NCBI RefSeq assembly: GCF_043290135.1
Contig: NW_027464602.1
Span: 5,084,001 to 5,148,000, forward strand
DNA length: 64,000 nucleotides
From: Rhipicephalus microplus
Lineage: Eukaryota; Arthropoda; Arachnida; Ixodida; Ixodidae
Direction: 5' to 3'
Positions 10,835 to 24,022 of this stretch are shown in pieces; positions within the stretch are counted from its first letter, which is position 1, and the number at the start of each line of letters is the position of its first letter. The notes below the pieces were generated by a model, which worked only from the letters and a program-made list of their open reading frames with translations, was not told where the DNA came from and searched no databases. A program made the translations under genes and the position numbers.

Positions 10835-13800
10835 CTTCAAAGCTATCAGCGCAAAGAAAAAGCAACACACCACTCCCGGGTGGGCTCGAACTTCCAACTT
10901 TTCGGTTAACAGCCGAGCACGCTAGCCATTTGCGCCACGAAGACAGTCCTGCTCCACTCTCACCACCATCAGAACATATCTTCAAAGCTATCAGCCCACA
11001 GAAAAAAAAGCGCCGCACAACCACCGGGTAGGCTCGAACCTCCAACTTTTCGGTTAACAGCCGATCGCGCAAGCCAATTGCGCCACGGAGACAGTCCTGC
11101 TCCACTCTCACCACCATAAGAACATATCTTCAAAGCTATCAGCCGAAAGAAAAAAAGCGCCGCACCACCGCCGGGTGGGCTCGAACCTCCGACCTTTTGG
11201 TTAACAGCCGATCACTCTAGCCAATTGCGCCACGGAGACAGCCCTGCTCCACTCTCACCACCATCAGAACATATCTTCAAAGCTATCAGCCCACAGAAAA
11301 AAAGCGCCGCACAACCACCGGGTAGGCTCGAACCTCCAACTTTTCGGTTAACAGCCGATCGCGCTAGCCAATTACTCACGGAGACAGTCCTGCTCCACTC
11401 TCACCACCATAAGAACATATCTGCAAAGCTATCAGCCCAAAAAAAAGCGCCGCACCACCACCGGGTGGGCTCAAACCTCCAACCTTTCGGTTAACAGCCG
11501 ATCACGCTACCCAATTGCCCCACGAAGACAGTCGTGCTCCACTCTCACCACCGTCTAAACATTTCTTCAGAGCTATCTCCCCCCAAAAAAAAGCACCGCA
11601 CCACCACCGGTTGGGCTCGAACCTCCAACCTTTCGGTTAACAGCCGATCGCGCTAGCCAATTGCGCCACGAAGACAGTCCTGCTCCACTCTCTTTACCAT
11701 CAGAACATATCTTCAAAGCTATTACCGCAAAAAAAAGCAACACACCACTCCCGGGAGGGCTCGAAACTCCAACCTTTCGGTTAACAGCCGATCGCGCTAG
11801 CCCATTGCGCCACGGAGGCAGTCATGCTCCACTCTCACCATCATCAGAACGTATCTTCAAAGCTATCAGCGCAAAGAAAAAAGCGCTGCACCACCATCGC
11901 GTGGGCTCGAACCTCCAACCGTTCGGTTAACAGCCGATCGCGCTAGCGCAGTGCGCCACGGAGACAGTCTTGCTCCACTCTCACCACCATCAGAACATAT
12001 CTTCAAAGCTATCAGCGCAAAGAAAAAAGTAAACACATCACTCCCGGGAGGGCTCGAAACTCCAACCTTTCGGTCAACAGCTGATCGCGCTAGCCCATGG
12101 CGCCACGGAGACAGTCTTGCTCCCCTCTCACCACCATCAGAACATATCTTCAAAGCTATCAGCCCAAAGAAAAAAAAAAGCACCGCACCACCACCGGGTG
12201 GGCTCGAACCTCCAACCTTTCGGTTAACAGCCGATCGCGCTAGCCAATTGCGCCACGGAGACAGTCGTGCTCCACTCTCACCACAATCAGAACATATTTT
12301 CAAAGCTATCAGCGCAAAAAAAAAGCAAAACACCACTCCCGGAAGGGCTCGAACCTCCAATTTTTCGGTTAACAGCCGATCGCGCTGGCCAATTGCGCCA
12401 CGGAGACAGTCCTTCTCCACTCTCACCACAATTAGAACATATCTTCAAAGCTATCCGCCCAAAGAAAAAAAAAGCGCCGCACCACCGCCGGGTGGGCTCG
12501 AACGTCCGACCTTTTGGTTAACAGCCGATCGCTCTAGCCAATTGCGCCACGGAGACATTCGTGGTCCACTCTCACCACCATTAGAACATATCTTCAAAGC
12601 TATCAGCGCAAAGAAAAAAGCCACACACCCCACCCAGGAGGGCTCGAACCTCCAACTTTTCGGTTAACAGCCGATCGCGCTACCAAATTGCGCCATGGAG
12701 ACAGTCCTGCTCTACTCTCACCACCATAAGAACATATCTTCAAAGCTATCAGCCCAAAGAAAAAAAGCGCCGCACCACCGCCGGGTGGGCTCGAAACTCC
12801 AATCTTTCGGTTAACAGCCGATCGCGCTAGCCAATTGCGCCACGGAGACAGTCCTTCTCCACTCTCACCACCATCAGAACATATCTTCAAAGCCTTCAGC
12901 CCAAACAAAAAAAGCGCCATACCACCACCGGGTGGGCTCGAACCTCCGACCTTTTGGTTAACAGCCGATCGTGCTAGCCAATTGCGCCATGGAGACAGTC
13001 CTGCTCCACTCTCACCACCATCAGAACATATCTTCAAAGCTATCAGCCCACAGAAAAAAAAGCGCCACACAACCACCGGGTAGGCTCGAACCTCGAACTT
13101 TTCGGTTAACAGCCGATCGCGCTAGCCAATAGCGCCACGGAGACAGTCGTGCTCCACTCTCACCACCATCAGAACATATCTTCAAAGCTATCAGCGCAAA
13201 GAAAAAAAAGCGCCATACCACCACCGGGTGGGCTCGAACCTCCGACCTTTTGGTTAACAGCCGATCGCGCTAGCCAATTGCGCCACGGGGACCGTCCTGC
13301 TCCACTCTCACCACCGTCAGACCATTTCTTCAGAGCTATCACCGCAAAGAAAAAAAAGCGCCGCACCACCACCGGGTGGGCTCGAACCTCCAACCTTTCG
13401 GTTAACTGCCGATCGCCCTAGCCAATTGTGCCACGGAGACAGTCCTGCTCTACTCTCACCACCATCAGAACATATCTTCAAAGCTATCAGCCCAGAGAAA
13501 AAAAAGCGCCGCACCACCGCCGGGTGGGTTCGAAACTCCAACCTTTCGGTTAACAGCCGATCGCGCTAGCCAATTGCGCCAAGGAGACAGTCCTGCTCCA
13601 CTCTCACCACCATCAGAACATATATTCAAAGCTATCAACCCAAAGAAAAAAAAGCGCCATACCACCACCGGGTGGGCTCGAACCTCCGACCTTTTGGTTA
13701 ACAGCCGATCGCGCTAGCCAATTGCGCCATGGAGACAGTCCTGCTCCACTCTCACCACCATCAGAACATATCTTCAAAGCTATCAGCACAAAGAAAAAAG

Positions 13801-13956
13801 CAACACACCTCTCCCGAGAGGGCTCGAAACTCCAAACTTTCGGTTAACAGCCGATCGCGCTAGCCAATTGCGCCACGGAGACAGTCCTGCTCTACTCTCA
13901 CCACCATCAGAACATATCTTCAAAGCTATCAGCCCAAAGAAAAAAAAGCGCCGCAC

Positions 13957-14030
13957 CACCACGAGGTGGGCTCGAACCTCCAACTTTTCGGTTAAGAGCC
14001 GATCGCCCTAGCCAATTGCGCCACAGAGAC
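13957..14030 (-). pseudogene. tRNA-like unit with CTT (Lys) anticodon
   Basis: Loop CTCTTAA gives anticodon CTT at 13,994-13,996, a single change at position 34. The acceptor 5' half is GTCTCTG, as in animal tRNA-Asn, but the D stem is broken (GCGC against GGGC). Confidence 0.65.
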
Positions 14031-15574
14031 AGTCCTGCTCCACTCTCACCACCATCAGAACATATTTTCAAAGCTATTAGCCTAAAGAAAAAAGCGCCAT
14101 ACCACCACCGCGTGGGCTCGAACCTCCGACCTTTTGGTTAACAGCTCATCGCGCTAGCCAATTGCGCCATGGAGACAGTCCTGCTCCACTCTCACCACCA
14201 TCAAAACATATCTTCAAAGCTATCAGCCCAAAGAAAAAAAAGTGCCGCACCACCACGAGGCGGGCTCGAACCTCCAACTTTTCGGTTAACAGCCGATCAC
14301 GCTAGCCAATTGCGCCATGGAGACAGTCATGCTCCACTCTCACCACCTTCAGAACATATCTTCAAAGCTATCAGCCCACGGAAACAAAAGCGCCGCACAA
14401 CCACAGGGTAGGCTCGAACCTCCAACTTTTCGGTTAACAGCCGATCGCGCTAGCCAATTGCGCCACGGACACAGTCCTGCTCCACTCTCACCACCATCAG
14501 AACATATCTTCAAAGCTATCAGCCCACAGAAAAAAAAGCGCCGCACAACCACCGGGTAGGCTCCAACCTCCAACTTTTCGGTTAACAGCCGATCGCGCTA
14601 GCCAATTGCGCCACGGAGACAGTCCTGCTCCACTCTCACCACCATAAGAACATATCTTCAAAGCTATCAGCCCAAAGAAAAAAAAGCGCCGCACCACCAC
14701 CGGGTGGGCTCGAACCTCCGACCTTTTGGTTAACAGCCGATCGCTCTAGCCAATTGCGCCACGGAGACAGTCCTGCTCCACTCTCACCACCATCAGAACA
14801 TATTTTCAAAGCTATTAGCCTAAAGAAAAAAGCGCCATACCACCACCGCGTGGGCTCGAACCTCCGACCTTTTGGTTAACAGCTCATCGCGCTAGCCAAT
14901 TGCGCCACAGAGACAGTCGTGCTCCACTCTCACCACCGTCAGAACAGATCTTCAGAGCTATCACCCCAAAGAAAAAAAAAGCGCCGCACCACCACCGGTT
15001 GGGCTCGAACCTCCAACCTTTCGGTTAACAGCCGATCGCGCTAGCCAATTGCGCCACGAAGACAGTCCTGCTCTACTCTCACCACCATCAGAACATATCT
15101 TCAAAGCTATTACCGCATAGAAAAAAGCAACACACCACTCACGGGAGGGCTCGAAACTCAAACCTTTCGGTTAACAGCCGATCGCGCTAGCCCATTGCGC
15201 CACGGAGGCAGGCTTGCTCCACTCTCACCATCATCAGAACATATCTTCAAAGCTATCAGCGCAAAGAAAAAAAGCGCTGCACCACCGCCGCGTGGGCTCG
15301 AACGTCCAACCTTTCGGTTAACAGCCGATCGCGCTAGCCCATTGCGCCACGGAGACAGTCTTGCTCCACTCTCACCACCATCAGAACATATCTTCAAAGC
15401 TATCAGCGCAAAGAAAAAAGCAACACACCACTAATGGGAGGGCTCAAAACTCCAACCTTTCGGTCAACAGCTGAACGCGCTAGCCCATTGCGCCACGGAG
15501 ACAGTCTTGCTCCCCTTTCACCACCATCAGAACATATCTTCAAAGCTATCAGCGCAAAGAAAAAAGCAAAACAC

Positions 15575-15648
15575 CACTCCCGGGAGGGCTCGAACCTCAA
15601 ACTTTTCGGTTTACAGCCGATCGCGCTGGCCAATTGCGCCACGGAGAC
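15575..15648 (-). pseudogene. tRNA-like unit with GTA anticodon
   Basis: Anticodon triplet at 15,612-15,614 reads GTA on the minus strand. Context (CTCAAAC in the T arm, CTGGCC in the D arm on the plus strand) is the same as in the 5.1-kb unit, so it descends from the same variant monomer. Confidence 0.75.
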
Positions 15649-15868
15649 AGTCCTGCTCCGCTCACACCACAATTAGAACATATCTTCAAAGCTATCAGCC
15701 CAAAGAAAAAAAAGAGCCGCACCACCACCGTGTGGGCTCGAACCTCCAACCTTTCGGTTAACAGCAGATCGCGCTATCCAATTGCGCCACGGAGACAATC
15801 GTGCTCCACTCTCACCACCATCAGAACATATCTTCAAAGCTATCAGCGCAAAGAAAAAAGCAACACAC

Positions 15869-15942
15869 CCCACCCGGGAGGGCTCGAACCTCCAACTTTT
15901 CGGTTACCAGCCAATCGCACTAGCCAATTGCGCCACGGGGAC
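15869..15942 (-). pseudogene. tRNA-like unit with GGT (Thr) anticodon
   Basis: Loop CTGGTAA gives anticodon GGT at 15,906-15,908. The T stem is complete (GGAGG/CCTCC) and the acceptor 5' half is GTCCCCG. This is the only GGT unit noticed. Confidence 0.65.
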
Positions 15943-18074
15943 CGTCCTGCTCCACTCTCACCACCGTCAGACCATTTCTTCAGAGCTATCACCCCAAAGA
16001 AAAAAAAAGCACCGCACCCCCACCGGGTGGGCTCGAACCTCCAACCTTTCGGTTAACTGCCGATCGCGCTAGCCAATTGTGCCACGGAGACAGTCCTGCT
16101 CTACTCTCACCACCATCAGAACATATCTTCAAAGCTATCAGCCCAGAGAAAAAATAGCGCCGCACCACCGCCGGGTGGGCTCGAAACTCGAACCTTTCGG
16201 TTAACAGCCGATCGCCCTAGCCAATTGCGCCACAGAGACAGTCCTGATCCACTCTCACCACCATCAGAACATATTTTCAAAGCTATCAGCCCAAAGAAAA
16301 AAAGCGCCATACCATCACCGCGTGGGCTCGAACCTCCGACCTTTTGGTTAACAGCCGATCGCGCTAGCCAATTGCGCCACGGAGACAGTCCTGCTCCACT
16401 CTCACCACCATCAGAACATATATTCAAAGCTATCAGCCCAAAGAAAAAAAGCGCCGCACCACCACCGGGTGGGCTCGAACCTCCAACTGTTCGGTTAACA
16501 GCCGATCACGCTAGCCAATTACGCCACGGAGACAGTCCTGCTCCACTCTCACCACCATCAGAACATATCTTCAAAGCTATCAGCCCACAGAAAAAAAAGC
16601 GCCGCACAACCACCGGGAAGGCTCGAACCTCCAACTTTTCGGTTAACAGCCGATCGCGCTAGCCAATTGCGCCACGGAGACAGTCCTGCTCCACTCTCAC
16701 CACCGTAAGAACATATCTTCAAAGCTATCAGCCCAAAAAAAAGCGCCGCACTACCACCGGGTGGGCTCGAACCTCCAACCTTTCGGTTAACAGCCGATCA
16801 CGCTAGCCAATTGCCCCACGGAGACAGTCGTGCTCCACTCTCACCACCGTCAGAACAGTTCTTCAGAGCTATCACCCCAAAGAAAAAAAAAGCGCCGCAC
16901 CACCACCGGTCGGGCTCGAACCTCCAACCTTTCGGTTAACAGTCGATCGCGCTATCCAATTGCGCCACCAAGACAGTCCTGCTCCACTCCAACCACCATC
17001 AGAACATATCTTCGAAGCTATTACCGCAAAGAAAAAAGCAACACACCACTCCCGGGAGGGCTCGAAACTCAAACCTTTCGGTTAACAGCCGATCGCGCGA
17101 GCCCATTGCGCCACGGAGGCAGTCTTGCTCCACTCTCACCATCATCAGAACATATCTTCAAAGCTATCAGCGCAAAGAAAAAAAGCGCTGCACCACCACC
17201 GCGTGGGCTCGAACGTCCAACCTTTCGGTTAACAGCCGATCGCGCTAGCCCATTGCGCCACGGAGACAGTCTTGCTCCACTCTCACCACCATCAGAACAT
17301 ATCTTCAAAGCTATCAGCGCAGAGAAAAAAGCAACACACCACCACCGGATGGGCTCGAACCTCCAACCTTTCAGTTAACAGCCGATCACGCTAGCCAATT
17401 ACGCCACGGAGACAGTCCTGCTCCACTCTCACCACCATCAGAACATATCTTCAAAGCTATCAGCCCAAAGAAAAAAAGCACCGCACCACCACCGGATGGG
17501 CTCGAACCTCCAACCTTTCAGTTAACAGCCGATCACGCTAGCCAATTACGCCACGGAGACAGTCCTGCTCCACTCTCACCACCATCAGAACATATCTTCA
17601 AAGCTATCAGCCCACAGAAAAAAAAGCGCCGCACAACCACCGGGTAGGCTCGAACCTCCAACTTTTCGGTTAACAGCCGATCGCGCTAGCCAATTGCGCC
17701 ACGGAGACAGTCCTGCTCCACTCTCACCACCGTAAGAACATATCTTCAAAGCTATCAGCCCAAAAAAAAGCGCCGCACTACCACCGGGTGGGCTCGAACC
17801 TCCAACCTTTCGGTTAACAGCCGATCACGCTAGCCAATTGCCCCACGGAGACAGTCGTGCTCCACTCTCACCACCGTCAGAACAGTTCTTCAGAGCTATC
17901 ACCCCAAAGAAAAAAAAGCGCCGCACAACCACCGGGTGGGCTCGAACCTCAAAATTTTCGGTTAACAGCCGATTGCGCTAGCCAATTTCGCCACGGGGAC
18001 AGTCGTGCTCCACACTCACCACTATCAGAACATATCGTCAAAGCTATCAGCCCAAAGAAAAAAAAGCACCGCAC

Positions 18075-18148
18075 CACAACCGGGTGGGCTCGAACCTCCA
18101 ACCTTTCGGTTAGCAGCCGATCGCGCTAGCCAATTGCGCCACGAAGAC
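18075..18148 (-). pseudogene. tRNA-like unit with GCT anticodon
   Basis: Anticodon triplet at 18,112-18,114 is GCT. The acceptor 5' half is GTCTTCG. A near-identical unit lies 443 bp (three monomers) downstream. Confidence 0.7.
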
Positions 18149-18517
18149 AGTCCTGCTCCACTCCAACCACCATCAGAACATATCTTCGAAGCTATTACCG
18201 CAAAGAAAAAAGCAACACACCACTCCCGGGAGGGCTCGAAACTCAAACCTTTCGGTTAACAGCCGATCGCGCGAGCCCATTGCGCCACGGAGGCAGTCTT
18301 GCTCCACTCTCACCATCATCAGAACATATCTTCAAAGCTATCAGCCCACAGAAAAAAAAAGCGCCCCACCATCACCGGGTGGGCTCGAACTTCCAACCTT
18401 TCGGTTAACAGCCGATCGCGCTAGCCAACTGCGCCACGGAGACAGTCGTGCTCCACTCTCACCACTATCAGAACATATCGTCAAAGCTATCAGCCCAAAG
18501 AAAAAAAAGCACCGCAC

Positions 18518-18591
18518 CACAACCGGGTGGGCTCGAACCTCCAACCTTTCGGTTAGCAGCCGATCGCGCTAGCCAATTGCGCCACGAAGAC
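18518..18591 (-). pseudogene. tRNA-like unit with GCT anticodon (local copy)
   Basis: Anticodon triplet at 18,555-18,557 is GCT. It belongs to the second copy of a three-monomer local duplication (offset 443 bp). Confidence 0.7.
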
Positions 18592-19249
18592 AGTCCTGCT
18601 CCACTCCAACCACTATCAGAACATATCTTCGAAGCTATTACCGCAAAGAAAAAAGCAACACACCACTCCCGGGAGGGCTCGAAACTCAAACCTTTCGGTT
18701 AACAGCCGATCGCGCGAGCCCATTGCGCCACGGAGGCAGTCTTGCTCCACTCTCACCATCATCAGAACATATCTTCAAAGCTATCAGCGCAAAGAAAAAA
18801 AGCGCTGCACCACCACCGCGTGGGCTCGAACGTCCAACCTTTCGGTTAACAGCCGATCGCGCTAGCCCATTGCGCCACGGAGACAGTCTTGCTCCACTCT
18901 CACCACCATCACAACATATCTTCAAAGCTATCAGCGCAAAGAAAAAAGCAACACACCACTAATGGGAGGGCTCAAAACTCCAACCTTTCGGTCAACAGCT
19001 GATCGCGCTAGCCCATTGCGCCACGGAGACAGTCTTGCTCCACTCTCACCACCATCAGAACATATCTTTAAAGCTATCAGCCCAAAGAAAAAAAGCACCG
19101 CACCACCACCGGATGGGCTCGAACCTCCAACCTTTCGGTTAACAGCCGATCGCGCTAGCCAATGGCGCCACGGAGACAGTCGTGCTCAACTCTGACCACC
19201 ATCAGAACATATCTTCAAAGCTATCAGCGCAAAGAAAAAAGCAAAACAC

Positions 19250-19323
19250 CACTCCCGGGAGGGCTCGAACCTCAAACTTTTCGGTTTACAGCCGATCGCG
19301 CTGGCCAATTGCGCCACGGAGAC
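19250..19323 (-). pseudogene. tRNA-like unit with GTA anticodon
   Basis: Anticodon triplet at 19,287-19,289 is GTA. Same variant lineage as the units near 5.1, 9.1 and 15.6 kb, preceded by a unit that starts with the spacer variant CAACTCTGACCACCATC. Confidence 0.75.
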
Positions 19324-22300
19324 AGTCCTGCTCCACTCTCACCACAATTAGAACATATCTTCAAAGCTATCAGCCCAAAGAAAAAAAAGAGCCGCACCAC
19401 CACCGGGTGGGCTCGGACCTCCAACCTTTCGGTTAACAGCAGATCGCGCTAGCCAATTGCGCCACGGAGACAATCGTGCTCCACTCTCACCACCATCAGA
19501 ACATATCTTCAAAGCTATCAGCGCAAAGAAAAAAACAACACACCCCACCCGGGAGGGCTCGAACCTCCAACTTTTCGGTTAACAGCCGATCGCACTAGCC
19601 AATTGCGCCACGGGGACCGTCCTGCTCCACTCTCACCACCGTCAGACCATTTCTTCAGAGCTATCACCCCAAAGAAAAAAAAGCACTGCACCACCACCGG
19701 GTGGGCTCGAACCTCCAACCTTTCGGTTAACTGCCGATCGCGCTAGCCAATTGTGCCACGGACAGTCCTGCTCTACTCTCACCACCATCAGAACATATCT
19801 TCAAAGCTATCAGCCCAGAGAAAAAAAAGCGCCGCACCACCACCGGGTGGGCTCGAAACTCCAACCTTTCGGTTAACAGCCGATCGCCCTAGCCAATTGC
19901 GCCACAGAGACAGTCCTGCTCCACTCTCACCACCATCAGAACATATTTTCAAAGCTATCAGCCCAAAGAAAAAAAGCGCCATACCATCACCGCGTGGGCT
20001 CGAACCTCCGACCTTTTGGTTAACAGCCGATCGCGCTAGCCAATTGCGCCACGGAGACAGTCCTGCTCCACTCTCACCACCATCAGAACATATATTCAAA
20101 GCTATCAGCCCAAAGAAAAAAAAGCGCCGCACCACCACCGGGTGGGCTCGAACCTCCAACTGTTCGGTTAACAGCCGATCACGCTAGCCAATTACGCCAC
20201 GGAGACAGTCGTGCTCCACTCTCACCACCATCAGAACATATTTTCAAAGCTATCAGCCCAAAGAAAAAAAGCGCCATACCATCACCGCGTGGGCTCGAAC
20301 CTCCGACCTTTTGGTTAACAGCCGATCGCGCTAGCCAACTGCGCCACGGAGACAGTCCTGCTCCACTCTCACCACCATCAGAACATATATTCAAAGCTAT
20401 CAGCCCAAAGAAAAAAAGCGCCGCACCACCACCGGGTGGGCTCGAACCTCAACTGTTCGGTTAACAGCCGATCACGCTAGCCAATTACGCCACGGAGACA
20501 GTCCTGCTCCACTCTCACCACCATCAGAACATATCTTCAAAGCTATCAGCCCACAGAAAAAAAAGCGCCGCACAACCACCGGGTAGGCTCGAACCTCCAA
20601 CTTTTCGGTTAACAGCCGATCGCGCTAGCCAATTGCGCCACGGAGACAGTCCTGCTCCACTCTCACCACCGTAAGAACATATCTTCAAAGCTATCAGCCC
20701 AAAAAAAAGCGCCGCACTACCACCGGGTGGGCTCGAACCTCCAACCTTTCGGTTAACAGCCGATCACGCTAGCCAATTGCCCCACGGAGACAGTCGTGCT
20801 CCACTCTCACCACCGTCAGAACAGTTCTTCAGAGCTATCACCCCAAAGAAAAAAAAAGCGCCGCACCACCACCGGTCGGGCTCGAACTTCCAACCTTTCG
20901 GTTAACAGCCGATCGCGCTAGCCAATTGCGCCACCAAGACAGTCCTGCTCCACTCCAACCACCATCAGAACATATCTTCGAAGCTATTACCGCAAAGAAA
21001 AAAGCAACACACCACTCCCGGGAGGGCTCGAAACTCAAACCTTTCGGTTAACTGCCGATCGCGCTAGCCAACTGTGCCACGGAGACAGTCCTGCTCTACT
21101 CTCACCACCATCAGAACATATCTACAAAGCTATCAGCCCAGAGAAAAAAAAGCGCCGCACCCCACCCGGGAGGGCTCGAACCTCCAACTTTTCGGTTAAC
21201 AGCCAATCGCACTAGCCAATTGCGCCACGGGGACCGTCCTGCTCCACTCTCACCACCGTCAGACCATTTCTTCAGAGCTATCACCCCAAAGAAAAAAAAA
21301 GCACCGCACCCCCACCGGGTGGGCTCGAACCTCCAACCTTTCGGTTAACTGCCGATCGCGCTAGCCAATTGTGCCACGGAGACAGTCCTGCTCTACTCTC
21401 ACCACCATCAGAACATATCTTCAAAGCTATCAGCCCAGAGAAAAAAAAGCGCCGCACCACCGCCGGGTGGGCTCGAAACTCCAACCTTTCGGTTAACAGC
21501 CGATCGCCCTAGCCAATTGCGCCACAGAGACAGTCCTGCTCCACTCTCACCACCATCAGAACATATTTTCAAAGCTATCAGCCCAAAGAAAAAAAGCGCC
21601 ATACCATCACCGCGTGGGCTCGAACCTCCGACCTTTTGGTTAACAGCCGATCGCGCTAGCCAATTGCGCCACGGAGACAGTCCTGCTCCACTCTCACCAC
21701 CATCAGAACATATATTCAAAGCTATCAGCCCAAAGAAAAAAAGCGCCGCACCACCACCGGGTGGGCTCGAACCTCCAACTGTTCGGTTAACAGCCGATCA
21801 CGCTAGCCAATTACGCCACGGAGACAGTCCTGCTCTACTCTCACCACCATCAGAACATATCTTCAAAGCTATCAGCCCACAGAAAAAAAAGCGCCGCACA
21901 ACCACCGGGTAGGCTCGAACCTCCAACTTTTCGGTTAACAGCCGATCGCGCTAGCCAATTGCGCCACGGAGACAGTCCTGCTCCACTCTCACCACCGTAA
22001 GAACATATCTTCAAAGCTATCAGCCCAAAAAAAAGCGCCGCACTACCACCGGGTGGGCTCGAACCTCCAACCTTTCGGTTAACAGCCGATCACGCTAGCC
22101 AATTGCACCACGGAGACAGTCGTGCTCCACTCTCACCACCGTCAGAACAGTTCTTCAGAGCTATCACCCCAAAGAAAAAAAAAGCGCCGCACCACCACCG
22201 GTCGGGCTCGAACCTCCAACCTTTCGGTTAACAGCCGATCGCGCTAGCCAATTGCGCCACCAAGACAGTCCTGCTCCAATCCAACCACCATCAGAACATA

Positions 22301-23948
22301 TCTTCGAAGCTATTACCGCAAAGAAAAAAGCAACACACCACTCCCGGGAGGGCTCGAAACTCAAACCTTTCGGTTAACAGCCGATCGCGCGAGCCCATTG
22401 CGCCACGGAGGCAGTCTTGCTCCACTCTCACCATCATCAGAACATATCTTCAAAGCTATCAGCGCAAAGAAAAAAAGCGCTGCACCACCACCGCGTGGGC
22501 TCGAACGTCCAACCTTTCGGTTAACAGCCGATCGCGCTAGCCCATTGCGCCACGGAGACAGTCTTGCTCCACTCTCACCACCATCAGAACATATCTTCAA
22601 AGCTATCAGCGCAGAGAAAAAAGCAACACACCACTAATGGGAGGGCTCAAAACTCCAACCTTTTGGTCAACAGCTGATCGCGCTAGCCCATTGCGCCACG
22701 GAGACAGTCTTGCTCCCCTCTCACCACCATCAGAACATATCTTTAAAGCTATCAGCCCAAAGAAAAAAAGCACCGCACCACCACCGGATGGGCTCGAACC
22801 TCCAACCTTTCGGTTAACAGCCGATCACGCTAGCCAATTACGCCACGGAGACAGTCCTGCTCCACTCTCACCACCATCAGAACATATCTTCAAAGCTATC
22901 AGCCCACAGAAAAAAAAGCGCCGCACAACCACCGGGTAGGCTCGAACCTCCAACTTTTGGTTAACAGCCGATCGCGCTAGCCAATTGCGCCACGGAGACA
23001 GTCCTGCTCCACTCTCACCACCGTAAGAACATATCTTCAAAGCTATCAGCCCAAAAAAAGCGCCGCACTACCACCGGGTGGGCTCGAACCTCCAACCTTT
23101 CGGTTAACAGCCGATCACGCTAGCCAATTGCCCCACGGAGACAGTCGTGCTCCACTCTCACCACCGTCAGAACAGTTCTTCAGAGCTATCACCCCAAAGA
23201 AAAAAAAGCGCCGCACCACCACCGGTCGGGCTCGAACCTCCAACCTTTCGGTTAACAGCCGATCGCGCTAGCCAATTGCGCCACGAAGACAGTCCTGCTC
23301 CACACCAACCACCATCAGAACATATCTTCGAAGCTATTACCGCAAAGAAAAAAGCAACACACCACTCCCGGGAGGGCTCGAAACTCAAACCTTTCGGTTA
23401 ACAGCCGATCGCGCGAGCCCTCTGCGCCACGGAGGCAGTCTTGCTCCACTCTCACCATCATCAGAACATATCTTCAAAGCTATCAGCGCAAAGAAAAAAA
23501 GCGCTGCACCACCACCGCGTGGGCTCGAACGTCCAACCTTTCGGTTAACAGCCGATCGCGCTTGCCCATTGCACCACGGAGACAGTCTTGCTCCACACTC
23601 ACCACCATCAGAACATATCTTCAAAGCTATCAGCGCAAAGAAAAAAGCAACACACCACTAATGGGAGGGCTCAAAACTCCAACCTTTCGGTCAACAGCTG
23701 ATCGCGCTAGCCGATTGCGCCACGGAGACAGTCTTGGTCCCCTCTCACCACCATCAGAACATATCTTTAAAGCTATCAGCCCAAAGAAAAAAAGCACCGC
23801 ACCACCACCGGATGGGCTCGAACCTCCAACCTTTCGGTTAACAGCCGATCGCGCTAGCCAATGGCGCCACGGAGACAGTCGTGCTCAACTCTGACCACCA
23901 TCAGAACATATCTTCAAAGCTATCAGCGCAAAGAAAAAAGCAAAACAC

Positions 23949-24022
23949 CACTCCCGGGAGGGCTCGAACCTCAAACTTTTCGGTTTACAGCCGATCGCGC
24001 TGGCCAATTGCGTCACGGAGAC
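23949..24022 (-). pseudogene. tRNA-like unit with GTA anticodon
   Basis: Anticodon triplet at 23,986-23,988 is GTA. It differs from its relatives by GCGTCAC in place of GCGCCAC on the plus strand, which changes the A box. Confidence 0.75.
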
